A DNA stretch of 64,000 bases from Thomasclavelia spiroformis DSM 1552 (GCF_025149465.1 NZ_CP102275.1:62001-126000), one strand, 5' to 3'. Positions 1 to 10,089 are shown, counted from the stretch's first letter. Numbers and translations: made by a program. The notes: a model not told the origin generated them from the letters alone.

Positions 1-828
1 GATTCTTGGAAAGAAACTATATACCCATATAAATTATATTATGTCAATAATGATATGATTTTTAAATATAGCTGGATAATTATATTAATAGGTTTTTTAA
101 TTTTATTAAAAACAAAATGGTTTGTATTTCCTTTGTTTATAAGTTTATTGGGCTTAATTGTATTAACTGGTTATTTTTCAGAGTTATTATGTTTGACATC
201 GGTTAATTTCTTTTTTGTTACAGTAAGATTTTTCTCAGCAATTCAATTCATGGTAATGTTTTTAATAGGATTAATAATTATAATATTATTTTCAAAATTA
301 AATAAAAATATAGTTAATAATTTAATATCATTAGGAACAATAATAGCAGTAATGAGTTTTATTGTAATCAATTATTATTCTATTATTCAATATGAATTTT
401 TGGCTTCGGGAATAAATAGAGAAGGGTATGATATTCAAGAAGCTGTTAAAAATGAGACATTGATTTTAGATATTTATAATGATATAGGAGAATATTTTAA
501 TACTTTACCATATGGGAATTATACATTATTAGCACCTGCTGAATTTTCAATCAATGGTCATACGGTGATATATCCTGGTTTTGTTATGGGATCAAATAGG
601 ATACAAATAGTTTATAGATTTGATGATGAAAAAATGAATCAAAATTATAATATTATAAATAAATATTTAAATAATGAGATATCGTATAACGAAGCAAAAG
701 ATGCATTACAATATTTTCAGGATAGCTATGTTTTAACTTTTTCAAAAAAGCAAGCTGATGAATTAGAAAATAATGGATCAAAACAGGTTTATAAACAAGA
801 TAATTATTATTTAATGAAATTGAATTAA
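1..828 (+). CDS. C-terminal part of a polytopic membrane protein (5' end outside window)
   Basis: The reading frame is open from base 1, so the gene very likely starts upstream; the first internal ATG is at 55. What is visible is about four hydrophobic membrane segments in the first 120 residues, followed by a roughly 150-residue hydrophilic tail rich in Asn, Tyr and Lys. I do not recognise a catalytic motif. The place directly before a polysaccharide ABC exporter and glycosyltransferases suggests a role in surface-glycan assembly, for example a large GT-C or polymerase-like membrane protein (a DUF6056-like protein is one possibility), but this is inference from context. A strong terminator follows. 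Confidence 0.6.
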   Translation, partial: DSWKETIYPYKLYYVNNDMIFKYSWIIILIGFLILLKTKWFVFPLFISLLGLIVLTGYFSELLCLTSVNFFFVTVRFFSAIQFMVMFLIGLIIIILFSKLNKNIVNNLISLGTIIAVMSFIVINYYSIIQYEFLASGINREGYDIQEAVKNETLILDIYNDIGEYFNTLPYGNYTLLAPAEFSINGHTVIYPGFVMGSNRIQIVYRFDDEKMNQNYNIINKYLNNEISYNEAKDALQYFQDSYVLTFSKKQADELENNGSKQVYKQDNYYLMKLN

Positions 829-858
829 TAAAATAATTTTATTTAATATATTTAAATC

Positions 859-892
859 AAAAGAGTCAAGTACTAAAATTGACTCTTTTAAG
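859..892 (+). terminator. Rho-independent terminator after the membrane protein gene
   Basis: An 11-bp perfect stem (AAAAGAGTCAA / TTGACTCTTTT) closes a 9-nt loop, and the 3' arm runs into Ts. It separates the partial first gene from the ABC-exporter operon, which has its own promoter. Confidence 0.85.
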
Positions 893-972
893 CATATTAG
901 AATAATATTGAAAGAATGGGTAACAGAATAATGGTTTTTGCCTTTTATTATGGTACAATATTACTGATAAAT

Positions 973-1000
973 TTGATTTTATATACAACTATGATATAAT
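973..1000 (+). promoter_or_regulatory. Sigma-A-type promoter for the ABC exporter/rhamnan operon
   Basis: TTGATT (973-978) and TATAAT (995-1000) are separated by 16 bases. They lie 27 bases upstream of the ATG at 1027, which has a GTGGAGG ribosome binding site. No operator-like repeat is evident. Confidence 0.7.
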
Positions 1001-1026
1001 ACGAACGTATAAAAAGTGGAGGACTT

Positions 1027-2157
1027 ATGAATACGAATAATGCAATCGAAGTTAGAAATATGACCAAATATTTCAAAATGGAATATGATAAAGCACATAC
1101 ATTAAAAGAAAGACTAGTATCTTCTAGAAAGAATAAAAGAGAGGTACATACTGTTTTAAAAAATATTAATTTGGATATAAGAAAAGGAGAAAGTGTTTGC
1201 CTAATTGGAACAAATGGTAGTGGTAAATCAACTCTTTTGAAATTGATGACAAAAATTATTTATCCAAATGAAGGTACAATTGAAACAAATGGAAAATTAA
1301 CGTCTTTATTAGAATTAGGAGCAGGTTTTCATCCGGATTTTACTGGGAGAGAAAATATATATTTTAATGCGGCAGTATTTGGATTAACTAGAAAAGAAAT
1401 AGAAAAGCGTGTAGATGATATTATTGAATTTTCTGAATTAGGCGATTTTATTGATAATCCAATCCGTACATATTCGTCAGGTATGTATATGAGATTAGCT
1501 TTTTCAATTGCAATAAACGTAGATGCTGAGATATTATTAATTGATGAAATCTTAGCAGTTGGTGATCAACATTTTCAAGATAAATGTTTTGATAAGCTAA
1601 GAGAATTACGTGATAGTGAAAAAACAATTGTAATTGTTTCCCATAGCTTAGATACGGTAAAAGATTTATGTAATCGAGCAGTATGGATTTATAAGGGTGA
1701 ATTTAGGCTAGATGGAGATCCAGTTTATGTTATTGATGAATATTTAAAACAGGTTAAAATAGATCATAAAGAAGAAGCAAAAAAGAAACAAAAGGATGAT
1801 GGTAATTATCATGGAATTATTGTTTTAGATGTTCCTAAATCGTTTGAAGAAATAGATTCTAAAACACATAGATTTGCAATTTCAGGATGGTGTTTAAGCG
1901 ACTGCATTGATCGAAAATTAAAAGTATTTTTTGATGATAAAGAAATACCATTACATCACTTAGTAAAGCGTGAAGATGTATTAATGGCATATCAAGAAAA
2001 ATATGGTGGTTATGGAACAAATGAAGATGAATGCGGTTTTACTTATGTTGTGGATATAGATGATTGTAAAATAGGAGAACATTTAATAGTAGCACAATTA
2101 ATAGATAATAAAGGTAAGATAATTTCTCAAAAAGATTTAAAGGTAAATATCGTATAG
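1027..2157 (+). CDS. Polysaccharide ABC exporter, ATP-binding subunit (Wzt/TagH type)
   Basis: ATPase half of an ABC-2 exporter that moves lipid-linked polysaccharide or teichoic acid across the membrane. Visible parts are Walker A GTNGSGKST (about residues 61-69), the signature YSSGM (about 148-152) and Walker B ILLIDEI (about 169). The 376-residue length exceeds the usual ~240-residue ATPase: residues about 255-376 form an extra, beta-rich C-terminal domain. In Wzt and TagH such extensions contact or recognise the glycan or the wall. The permease gene follows after 10 bases. The polysaccharide identity is inferred from the neighbours (rhamnose synthesis and glycosyltransferases). Confidence 0.9.
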   Translation: MNTNNAIEVRNMTKYFKMEYDKAHTLKERLVSSRKNKREVHTVLKNINLDIRKGESVCLIGTNGSGKSTLLKLMTKIIYPNEGTIETNGKLTSLLELGAGFHPDFTGRENIYFNAAVFGLTRKEIEKRVDDIIEFSELGDFIDNPIRTYSSGMYMRLAFSIAINVDAEILLIDEILAVGDQHFQDKCFDKLRELRDSEKTIVIVSHSLDTVKDLCNRAVWIYKGEFRLDGDPVYVIDEYLKQVKIDHKEEAKKKQKDDGNYHGIIVLDVPKSFEEIDSKTHRFAISGWCLSDCIDRKLKVFFDDKEIPLHHLVKREDVLMAYQEKYGGYGTNEDECGFTYVVDIDDCKIGEHLIVAQLIDNKGKIISQKDLKVNIV

Positions 2158-2167
2158 GGGTAGAAAA

Positions 2168-2941
2168 ATGAAACTGATAAAAGATTTATATGAATATCGT
2201 GAATTACTAAAAACAAATGTAAAAAAGGATATTAGAGGTAAATATAAAGGCTCTTTTTTAGGAGTACTTTGGTCTTTTTTGAACCCTTTATTAATGGTTG
2301 TTGTATATGCAATTGTCTTTCCATATATTATGAGAATTAAAGTAGATAATTATTTACAATATCTAATCTGTGGGGTTATCCCATGGAATTTCTTTACAAC
2401 AGTAATGGGATTAGGGATGGGAAGTATTAAAAATAATGCTGGTATAGTTAATAAAGTGTACTTTCCAAGAGAAATCTTACCGATATCGGCATCTTTAAGT
2501 GGACTTGTGAATTTCTTTATTGCATGCATTATTATTATTTTGTTTTGTGTTTTTGGAGGTTTAGGGATAAGTTGGCATATAATTTTAGTACCGTTTATTG
2601 CAATAATTCAATTTTTAATTACAACAGGTTTAGTATTAGGATTAAGTGCAGTCAATGTTTATGTTCAAGATACTGAATATATTGTTCAATTTATTATCAA
2701 TATGTTATTTTATGCTACACCAATATTATATCCTCCAGAACAATTTCCAAAAGTAATTAGATGGGTTTTAAATTTAAATCCTTTTTCACAAATTGTAAAT
2801 GCATATCGAGATTTGTTTATGTACCATACACTGCCATCACTTACTAGTATTATTTATGTATTAGTTATCGCTGGAATATGTTTTTATATTGGTTTAAAAA
2901 TATTTAGAAAATTAGAAAAAGGATTTGCAGAAGAAATTTAA
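2168..2941 (+). CDS. Polysaccharide ABC exporter, permease (Wzm/TagG type)
   Basis: Membrane partner of the preceding ATPase. The protein of 257 residues starts with an amphipathic segment containing the KKDIRGKYKGSFLG stretch typical of ABC-2 polysaccharide permeases. Six hydrophobic segments follow, ending with a basic tail. It is translated from an ATG behind a GGGGTAG site and its stop lies close to the next gene. Expected at the cytoplasmic membrane, exporting undecaprenyl-linked rhamnan or a related glycan. Confidence 0.9.
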   Translation: MKLIKDLYEYRELLKTNVKKDIRGKYKGSFLGVLWSFLNPLLMVVVYAIVFPYIMRIKVDNYLQYLICGVIPWNFFTTVMGLGMGSIKNNAGIVNKVYFPREILPISASLSGLVNFFIACIIIILFCVFGGLGISWHIILVPFIAIIQFLITTGLVLGLSAVNVYVQDTEYIVQFIINMLFYATPILYPPEQFPKVIRWVLNLNPFSQIVNAYRDLFMYHTLPSLTSIIYVLVIAGICFYIGLKIFRKLEKGFAEEI

Positions 2942-2957
2942 ATTTGGTGGATTGATT

Positions 2958-5120
2958 ATGAAAAAAATTATTGATATAGATTATATAAATGTTAGAGATG
3001 CCCATGTACATGGAATTATTAATCCAACATTTATTATGTATGGAAATTGTGATTTAGAAAAATATGATTTTGAAGTAGAAGTTGATGGGATTAAAAGAAA
3101 GGTTAAGTTTAAACCAGATTTAGCATCTGATAATTATGAATTAATTGTTCCGTTAAATAATAGCGATAAACTTGTAGAAGTATATTTAATAGCTAATAAT
3201 GAAAGACAATTGGTTTGTATTAGAGAAAATACGAGAATGAAAAGAATAAAATCTAAGATACGAGTAATTTTGCGTAAAGTATTTGGAAATATGGCACATC
3301 GACTTAGAAAATTAAAATATATAATTCGTGTATTATTTAATGAATTAAAGTTTATATTAAAAAATCATACGGTTAAAGGTAGTATAAAAAGAATTAAGTA
3401 TAATTTAAGCCGTTTAGAATTAGAAATAACATTCTATAATTTTATGAAACAAGAAGATTATTTAGAATGGTTAGAAGTTAATGAAAAAGAAGACAAAGAG
3501 ATATTATCTTTTGATTATAATCCATTAATTAGCATTTGTATTCCTGTTTACAATGTTGAAAGAAAATATTTATCTGAATGTTTGGATTCTATTCTTGGAC
3601 AATCATATCAAAATTTTGAGATTTGTTTATCTAATGATTGTTCAACACTAAAAGAAACATTAGATACATTAGAAGAATATGAAAAAAAGGATAACAGAAT
3701 TAAAGTATTTCATCGAAAAGAAAATGGCCATATTTCCAAAGCAACCAATGATGCTCTAGCAATTGCATCTGGTGAATTTATTGGTTTAATGGATAATGAT
3801 GATTTACTTACTAAAAACGCACTATATGAATGTGTAAAAGTATTAAATGAAAATCCTAATTTAGATTTTATTTACAGTGATGAAGATAAAATTGATTTAG
3901 CAGGAAAAAGAAGAGATCCGCATTTTAAATCAGATTTTGCACCTGATAGTATTTTAGGAAGTAATTATATATGTCATTTTGAAATCATGCGAAAAAGCAT
4001 TGTTGATAAAATTGGTGGATTTAGAGTAGGATTAGAAGGTGCTCAAGATTATGATATATTCTTACGCTTTTTTGAACAAACAACGCCAGAAAGAATCTAT
4101 CATATTCCTAAAGTACTTTATCATTGGCGAATGATTGAAGGTTCAACAGCTGCAGAGATTGATAACAAGGGTTATGCAATTGAAAGAGGACGCCAAGCTG
4201 TTGCAGACGCGATGGAACGTAGAGGTATAAATGCTGATGTAAAAGTTCATCCAAGGGTACCATATTATATAGTTGAGTATAAATATGAAATTGAGCCAAT
4301 GATTTCAATCATTATACCAACAAAAGATTATGCTGATGTAACTGAGCAATGTTTAAAATCTTTATATGAAAAAACAACATATACAAATTTCGAAGTTATT
4401 GTAATGAATAATAACAGTCAAAAACCAGAAACATTTGCTCTATTTGATAAATACAAAAATATGCATAGTAACTTTAGAGTAATTGATGCAAATTACGAAT
4501 TCAACTATTCTAAAATAAATAATCAAGGTGTAAAAGAAGCTAATGGAGAATATATTGTACTTTTAAATAATGACACTGAAATTATTACTCCTAATTGGTT
4601 AGAATTAATGGTAGGTTATGCTATACAACCACATATTGGTGCAGTAGGAGCTAAATTATTATATCCTGATAACACAGTACAACATGCTGGAGTAATTTTA
4701 GGAATTGGTGGAATTGCGCAACATACATTTATTGGATGTGCAAAAGAAGATCCCGGATTTTATGGAAGATTATCAGTACCATTCAATTATAGTGCAGTAA
4801 CTGCTGCTTGTTTGATGGTAGCAAAGGATAAATTTAACGAAGTTGGTGGTTTAGAAGAATATTTACAAGTAGCTTTCAATGACATTGATTTCAATTTGAA
4901 ATTATTAGAAAAAGGTTACTATAATGTATGTTTAAATCATGTAGAGTTATATCATCATGAATCAAAATCTAGAGGTTTAGATACTACAAGTGAAAAATAC
5001 AAAAGATTTGTTTCCGAACATGATTATATGAAAGATAAATGGTCAAATATCTTATACAATGATAAGTTTTATAATCCAAATCTTAGTTTAAAAAAAGCAT
5101 TTGTGTTAGATAGAAAATAG
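2958..5120 (+). CDS. Bifunctional family-2 glycosyltransferase (two GT-A domains)
   Basis: I place the start at the ATG at 2958, preceded by GGTGG. An in-frame start at 2925 would overlap the permease gene and lacks a better site. After a 190-residue N-terminal part there are two GT2 domains. The first, about residues 190-440, has ISICIPVYN and the metal-binding MDNDD. The second, about 448-710, has ISIIIPTKDY and LLNNDTE. Such twin-domain enzymes extend rhamnan or O-antigen-like chains using nucleotide sugars on the cytoplasmic face. Flanking exporter and RmlD genes support a rhamnose polysaccharide; linkage and donor cannot be read from sequence. Confidence 0.85.
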   Translation: MKKIIDIDYINVRDAHVHGIINPTFIMYGNCDLEKYDFEVEVDGIKRKVKFKPDLASDNYELIVPLNNSDKLVEVYLIANNERQLVCIRENTRMKRIKSKIRVILRKVFGNMAHRLRKLKYIIRVLFNELKFILKNHTVKGSIKRIKYNLSRLELEITFYNFMKQEDYLEWLEVNEKEDKEILSFDYNPLISICIPVYNVERKYLSECLDSILGQSYQNFEICLSNDCSTLKETLDTLEEYEKKDNRIKVFHRKENGHISKATNDALAIASGEFIGLMDNDDLLTKNALYECVKVLNENPNLDFIYSDEDKIDLAGKRRDPHFKSDFAPDSILGSNYICHFEIMRKSIVDKIGGFRVGLEGAQDYDIFLRFFEQTTPERIYHIPKVLYHWRMIEGSTAAEIDNKGYAIERGRQAVADAMERRGINADVKVHPRVPYYIVEYKYEIEPMISIIIPTKDYADVTEQCLKSLYEKTTYTNFEVIVMNNNSQKPETFALFDKYKNMHSNFRVIDANYEFNYSKINNQGVKEANGEYIVLLNNDTEIITPNWLELMVGYAIQPHIGAVGAKLLYPDNTVQHAGVILGIGGIAQHTFIGCAKEDPGFYGRLSVPFNYSAVTAACLMVAKDKFNEVGGLEEYLQVAFNDIDFNLKLLEKGYYNVCLNHVELYHHESKSRGLDTTSEKYKRFVSEHDYMKDKWSNILYNDKFYNPNLSLKKAFVLDRK

Positions 5121-5134
5121 GAGGAAAACAGGCA

Positions 5135-5977
5135 ATGAAATTATTAGTAACTGGTGTTAAAGGCCAATTAGGATATGATATTGTTAATGAATGTAAAAGA
5201 AGAGATATTGATGCAATAGGTGTCGATGTTGAGGAAATGGATATTACAGATGCTAAAAAAGTAGATGAAGTTATTAAATCTGGAAATTATGATGCTGTAA
5301 TTCACTGTGCAGCATGGACAGCAGTAGACAAAGCAGAAGATGAAGTAGAAGCATGTACTAAAGTAAATGTTGATGGAACTAAAAACATTGCAAATGTATG
5401 TAAAGAGTTAAATATTCCAATGATGTATTTTTCTACAGATTATGTATTTGATGGACAAGGTGATCAACCTTGGCATGAATATGACAAAAGATATCCATTA
5501 AATGTATATGGTCAAACTAAATATGAAGGTGAATTAGCAGTAGAAGCTTTAGAAAAACATTTCATTGTTCGTATTGCTTGGGTGTTCGGTGTTAATGGTA
5601 ATAATTTTATCAAAACAATGCTTCGTTTAGGAAAAGAAAGAGGAGCTGTAAGTGTTGTAAATGATCAAATTGGTTCACCTACATATACATATGATTTATC
5701 TAAGTTAGTAGTTGATATGATTCAAACTGATAAATATGGAACTTATCATGCAACTAATGAAGGGTTGTGTTCTTGGTATGAATTTGCATGTGAAATATTT
5801 AAACAAGCTAAATTAGATGTAGAAGTTACACCTGTAGATTCAAATGCTTTTCCAGCTAAAGCTAAAAGACCTAATAATAGTAGAATGTCAAAGGAGATGT
5901 TAGATAAAAATGGTTTTGATCGTTTACCTACATGGCAGGATGCTTTAAGAAGATATTTAAAAGAAATTGAAAAATAA
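5135..5977 (+). CDS. rfbD: dTDP-4-dehydrorhamnose reductase
   Basis: Last step of dTDP-L-rhamnose synthesis: NAD(P)H-dependent reduction of dTDP-4-dehydrorhamnose. The 280-residue length is typical. The Rossmann motif TGVKGQLGYD is at residues 6-15, the STDYVFDG segment at about 105-112, and the catalytic Y-x3-K is in YGQTKYEGE (Y125, K129). It sits 14 bases behind the glycosyltransferase in the same operon, with an AGGAGG site. RmlA, B and C are not in this window, so they must be elsewhere or upstream. A terminator follows. Confidence 0.93.
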   Translation: MKLLVTGVKGQLGYDIVNECKRRDIDAIGVDVEEMDITDAKKVDEVIKSGNYDAVIHCAAWTAVDKAEDEVEACTKVNVDGTKNIANVCKELNIPMMYFSTDYVFDGQGDQPWHEYDKRYPLNVYGQTKYEGELAVEALEKHFIVRIAWVFGVNGNNFIKTMLRLGKERGAVSVVNDQIGSPTYTYDLSKLVVDMIQTDKYGTYHATNEGLCSWYEFACEIFKQAKLDVEVTPVDSNAFPAKAKRPNNSRMSKEMLDKNGFDRLPTWQDALRRYLKEIEK

Positions 5978-6002
5978 GTATAGTTAAGATGTTAATAAGA
6001 AT

Positions 6003-6038
6003 AAAAAAGCAAGTACATTGTTTGTATTTGCTTTTTTA
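6003..6038 (+). terminator. Terminator between rfbD and the convergent licD-like gene
   Basis: The stem AAAAAAGCAA / TTGCTTTTTT closes a short loop. Because both ends are A- and T-rich it could work in both directions for the convergent genes rfbD and the LicD-family gene. Confidence 0.8.
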
Positions 6039-6082
6039 AATAAATACCGCATATTTTATGTGTAGTTAAATGGGGCAATGTA

Positions 6083-6904
6083 TTATTTTTTGTCTTCATT
6101 TAAAATATACGCTTCAAAATCATGAAATACACGATCAGCAGGTTTAGGTAATTCCATATAGTTTCCATACATATTAGTTAGATACTCATCATAGCCAGAA
6201 GGAATAGGAAACAAATCGTCTTCAAATTGACATTCTAATGTAGTGGAATAAATTGATTTATTAAATATCTCTCGATATTGATTGGGCCATACTAAATTGC
6301 CAATATAATTAGAATCATAATTTTGAACAAGTAACAATATTTTAGTAACCCAATATTTATTATCTTTATTAAAACAAATTATTGAGTAGAATATTTTAGC
6401 AAAAAAAGCAATTACTTTCTTTGTAGTAGTTGATAAATTTCCAGATACATAGATTTTATTAAAAAATTTATAGATTGAATGTTTTTTTACTACTTTTTTT
6501 ATTTCAGTATTAGTTTTTGGAAATTCATCTAATGGGAATATATCAATCCACACTCCTAAACAGTATTCTTTTTTTATATCTTTTTCATATACAATAGTAT
6601 TTGTATCGACAATTTTAATATATGGATAAATATAATTATCATCTAATGGAAGACAGAATTTATAAGCAGTATTTTCAATATATCGATTTTCTTTTACTAA
6701 TTTTATTAGTTTATTGTATGAATTTCTTGGAATACAAATATCAATATCATCGTCCCAAGGTATAAATCCTTTATGACGTATTGCTCCTAATAAAGTTCCT
6801 CCACATAAATAATATATTATATTATTTTTTTGAGCAAAAGTTTTAAATGATTTTAATATATTTAATTCTAATGATTGAATCTCTTGAGAAGAAATTCTTT
6901 TCAT
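6083..6904 (-). CDS. LicD family protein (nucleotidyltransferase-fold, likely phosphodiester transfer to glycan)
   Basis: The 273-residue protein contains the LicD core: CGGTLLGAIRHKG followed by PWDDDIDICIP at about residues 33-60, with the acidic triad of the nucleotidyltransferase fold. LicD proteins transfer phosphocholine or other phospho-substituents from CDP- or similar donors to sugars of wall polysaccharides. The gene is on the opposite strand within the polysaccharide locus, with an AAAAGGGG site upstream of its start. Whether the substituent is choline is unknown: no licA/B/C genes are present here, so the donor remains open. Confidence 0.82.
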   Translation of the reverse strand: MKRISSQEIQSLELNILKSFKTFAQKNNIIYYLCGGTLLGAIRHKGFIPWDDDIDICIPRNSYNKLIKLVKENRYIENTAYKFCLPLDDNYIYPYIKIVDTNTIVYEKDIKKEYCLGVWIDIFPLDEFPKTNTEIKKVVKKHSIYKFFNKIYVSGNLSTTTKKVIAFFAKIFYSIICFNKDNKYWVTKILLLVQNYDSNYIGNLVWPNQYREIFNKSIYSTTLECQFEDDLFPIPSGYDEYLTNMYGNYMELPKPADRVFHDFEAYILNEDKK

Positions 6905-7245
6905 TTTTTCATCCCCTTTTTAAAAGTTATTATTGGATATATTATCATATTTTGTAGAATTTTTAAATATAAACCTAACGATTTCTTAATAAAATCTTAA
7001 GATAAAATTAAGAATTAAGTTATTCAAATAAGTTTATGTAAAAATTATTCTATAATATTTAAATACAATGATATATTAATTTTACATACTACAATGGTTT
7101 CATATTAAATATGAAATTTATATTGATATTAAGTCTTTTAATCAAAGCTTAAAAATCTAAATATTAAAAGAAATTGATTATTAAAAATAAAAATGCTAGT
7201 ATTAGATATAATTAGTATTATAAAAAAATAAAGTGTGGTGAATTT
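6905..7245. other. Divergent intergenic region, AT-rich, with a 9-bp palindrome
   Basis: About 340 bases separate the divergent licD-like gene and a glycosyltransferase operon. It is extremely AT-rich and must hold promoters for both directions, but no single -35/-10 pair stands out; a TATAAT occurs near 7207. The only distinct element is a perfect inverted repeat TTTCATATT-A-AATATGAAA at 7098-7116, an operator candidate of low information content. Confidence 0.4.
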
Positions 7246-8205
7246 ATGAAAATATCATTGATCATGGCAGTATACAATGGTGAAAAATATTTAATTAAAC
7301 AACTTCAATCAATTAATAATCAAACTAATAAAATAGATGAAGTTATTTTAATCGATGACTGTTCTAAAGATAGATCAGTTGAAATAGTTGAAGAATTTAT
7401 AAAAGAAAATCAATTAGATAATTGGAAATTAATTATAAATAATGAAAATTTAGGATATAAGAATAACTTTAAAAAGGGACTATCATTAGTAAGTGGAGAT
7501 ATAATTTTTTTAGCTGATCAAGACGATATTTGGCATCTTGATAAAGTTGAAAAAATTTTAACAGTAATGAATGATGATATACTAGCAATCTCATCAAGTT
7601 TTGATTTTATAAACCAAGATGATCAAAAATTTCAAATAAAACAAAATATAAATAAATCAAATAATAATATAATTGATTTTAAAATAACAGAAAAACTAAC
7701 AAAGATTGATTTAAAATATCTTTTGAAAAGTAATATTGCTCAAGGATGTACAATGGCAGTAAGAAAAGAATTAGTAAAAGAATACTTACAAGTTACTAAA
7801 AGTAAATTACCACATGATTGGGATTTGAATTTAATTGCTTCAATACATAATGGTTGCTATTTTTATGATGAAAAATTAATTGATTATCGAATTCATGATG
7901 CTAATACAATTGGATTAGATGAAGTTGATCAAACATTCCTTGAAAATAAAGACAAGCGCACAAAAGATAGAATTAGTTACTTAAAATCTGAATTAGGAAA
8001 TGTTGAATATGCATTAGGTTTAGATTTAACAAGTCAAGACCATAATATGTGCTTAAGAAACAAGAAATATTTGAATGATCGAATTAAATATATCGAAGCA
8101 AAAAAAATATTTAAATTAGTTAAATATTATATTAGTGGAAACTATCGAGAATTTGGAAGACTAAAAACATTTTTAGGTGATATAGTAAGTGTAGTAAGAA
8201 AATAA
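7246..8205 (+). CDS. Family-2 glycosyltransferase (rhamnosyltransferase-like)
   Basis: The 319-residue GT-A enzyme has ISLIMAVYNG at residues 3-12, IDDCSKDRS at about 41-49 and the metal-binding LADQDDIW at about 88-95. The variant DQDD is common in rhamnosyl- and dTDP-sugar transferases of capsule and rhamnan loci. There is no membrane segment, so it should act at the cytoplasmic face. GTGGTGA precedes the ATG. It starts a run of three closely spaced GT2 genes. Acceptor and linkage are not predictable. Confidence 0.85.
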   Translation: MKISLIMAVYNGEKYLIKQLQSINNQTNKIDEVILIDDCSKDRSVEIVEEFIKENQLDNWKLIINNENLGYKNNFKKGLSLVSGDIIFLADQDDIWHLDKVEKILTVMNDDILAISSSFDFINQDDQKFQIKQNINKSNNNIIDFKITEKLTKIDLKYLLKSNIAQGCTMAVRKELVKEYLQVTKSKLPHDWDLNLIASIHNGCYFYDEKLIDYRIHDANTIGLDEVDQTFLENKDKRTKDRISYLKSELGNVEYALGLDLTSQDHNMCLRNKKYLNDRIKYIEAKKIFKLVKYYISGNYREFGRLKTFLGDIVSVVRK

Positions 8206-8219
8206 TATAGGAGAAAAAT

Positions 8220-9170
8220 ATGATTAGTATAATAATACCAGTATACAATGTTGAACAATATCTAGACAAATGTTTACAAAGTGTAATACATCAAACATAT
8301 CAGGATATTGAAATAATTTTAGTTGACGATGGTTCTAGTGATAATAGTGGAATTCTTTGTGATAAGTGGCAAGAAAAAGACAGTAGAATCAAAGTTATTC
8401 ATAAAAGTAATGGTGGTGTATCAAATGCAAGAAATGTTGCAATTGAACAAGCTAACGGTGAATATTTAATGTTTATCGATAGTGATGATATTGTATCTGA
8501 TGATTTATGTAAGGTACTTTTTGAAATGTTGAAAAATAATAATGCAGATATCTCAATTTGTAATGCAACTCATATTTTTGATGATAGATTTGATTTTAAA
8601 AAAACTGGTGAAATTCATTGTTATAGTCGCGATGAAGCAATATGTCAACTTTGGTATCAAAAAAGCTTTTTGCCAGGACCTTGGGGAAAATTATATAAAA
8701 AAGAATTATTTAAAAACACTAAATTTACAGAAGAAATCATTTTTGAAGATGTAGATATAATGCACAAACTATTTTATCAATGTAATAAAATTGTATATGG
8801 AGAAATGGAATTATATGGGTATGTACATCACGAAAATAGTATCACAACTAAAAAGTATTCAAAAAAAGACAATGTAATTTTGGATATTTGTGATAAAATA
8901 AATCAATTTGCCAGTGATAAAGATATTAGTTTACAAAATGCAGCAAAATCATACAACGTAACAGGTGCTTTACGAGTTTATTTAAATGCACCAAATACTC
9001 CAGAATATAAAGAAGCAATTGAAAAAGCAAAAAAAATAATTAAAAAATATGGTAAGGATGTATTAAAAGATCCAAATATTAGAAAGAAAAATAAATATGC
9101 TCTGTATTTATATTTATATTTACGACCATTATTAAAAATTGTATATAAAAAAATAGATAGGTGGAAATAA
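8220..9170 (+). CDS. Family-2 glycosyltransferase
   Basis: This 316-residue GT-A protein begins at once with ISIIIPVYNVE. It has VDDGSSDNSG at about residues 37-46, the SNGGVSNARN segment typical of CpsI/EpsJ-like enzymes, and FIDSDD at about 87-92. It lies 15 bases after the previous glycosyltransferase with an AGGAGA site, and the next gene starts 2 bases after its stop, so translation is probably coupled. Likely adds a hexose or HexNAc to the lipid-linked repeat; the sugar is unknown. Confidence 0.85.
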   Translation: MISIIIPVYNVEQYLDKCLQSVIHQTYQDIEIILVDDGSSDNSGILCDKWQEKDSRIKVIHKSNGGVSNARNVAIEQANGEYLMFIDSDDIVSDDLCKVLFEMLKNNNADISICNATHIFDDRFDFKKTGEIHCYSRDEAICQLWYQKSFLPGPWGKLYKKELFKNTKFTEEIIFEDVDIMHKLFYQCNKIVYGEMELYGYVHHENSITTKKYSKKDNVILDICDKINQFASDKDISLQNAAKSYNVTGALRVYLNAPNTPEYKEAIEKAKKIIKKYGKDVLKDPNIRKKNKYALYLYLYLRPLLKIVYKKIDRWK

Positions 9171-9171
9171 T

Positions 9172-10020
9172 ATGCAATATGATTTATCAATAATAATCCC
9201 TTTTTACAATGGGAATAATGAATTATCAAAGTTATTATCGAACTTACAAACTGCTATTAAATATGCTAGTGAAATAAAAGTAGAAATAATTATTGTCAAT
9301 GATAGTCCTAATTGTAAAGTTAATTGTCATGGATTTGAATCATTGAATATAAAGATCATAACTAATCATAAAAATATGGGTATTCATAGTTCTCGTGTTA
9401 ATGGTATTTTAAATTCAAATGGGAAGTATATTTTTATGATTGATCAAGATGATCTAATTAAGGAAAATACATTGGTTTCCCAATTTACAAAAATTAAAGA
9501 TAATGACATGATTGTTGCAAATGGCTTTGATGAAAATCCATTAAATTATGGAATGATTTATCATAGTAAAAAACATCAAGAAAAAAGCATGAATCTAAAG
9601 TATTATTTTAAAATTGGATGTATGATCGTTTCACCAGGACAATGTATTATAAAAAAAGATGCGATTGCAAAAGAATGGTTGGAATATAGAGTAAAAACTA
9701 ATGGTGCAGATGATTTATTATTATGGATTATGATGTTAAAAAATAATTGTAAAATAACTATAAATGATGAGAGTTTGTATATTCATACATATTCGGGTAA
9801 AAATGTATCAAGTGATTTTGATAAAATGGTTACCTCTTCAAAAGAAGTAATTGAATTTTTATATGATAAAAATTTTGTATCAGAAAGTGAAAAGAAAAAA
9901 TATTTACGGCGTTTAAATATGCGAAGATTATATGAAAATAAGTCTAAAACAAAAAAAATCCTCGCAATGCTACTTTATCCGGATATTACTTATTATTTGA
10001 TTAAAATGAAGTTAGAATAA
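9172..10020 (+). CDS. Family-2 glycosyltransferase
   Basis: A 282-residue GT-A protein with LSIIIPFYNG at residues 5-14, a shortened NDSPN in place of the usual DDGS, and MIDQDDLI as the metal-binding motif. The ribosome binding site AGGTGG lies within the end of the preceding gene. It is the last of three adjacent glycosyltransferases. The donor loop differs from the preceding two, so it probably uses a different sugar nucleotide. Confidence 0.82.
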   Translation: MQYDLSIIIPFYNGNNELSKLLSNLQTAIKYASEIKVEIIIVNDSPNCKVNCHGFESLNIKIITNHKNMGIHSSRVNGILNSNGKYIFMIDQDDLIKENTLVSQFTKIKDNDMIVANGFDENPLNYGMIYHSKKHQEKSMNLKYYFKIGCMIVSPGQCIIKKDAIAKEWLEYRVKTNGADDLLLWIMMLKNNCKITINDESLYIHTYSGKNVSSDFDKMVTSSKEVIEFLYDKNFVSESEKKKYLRRLNMRRLYENKSKTKKILAMLLYPDITYYLIKMKLE

Positions 10021-10089
10021 AAAAAGATTGTCGCATAATTAAAATTAGTGTAATATATAGATGTGTTACTTTTTATGGAGGAAAATAAA

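Noticed and set aside
7098-7116. Palindrome TTTCATATT-A-AATATGAAA as a specific operator
   Set aside because: In such AT-rich DNA, with only one G/C pair per arm, a palindrome of this kind is weak evidence; it is noted within the intergenic entry only.
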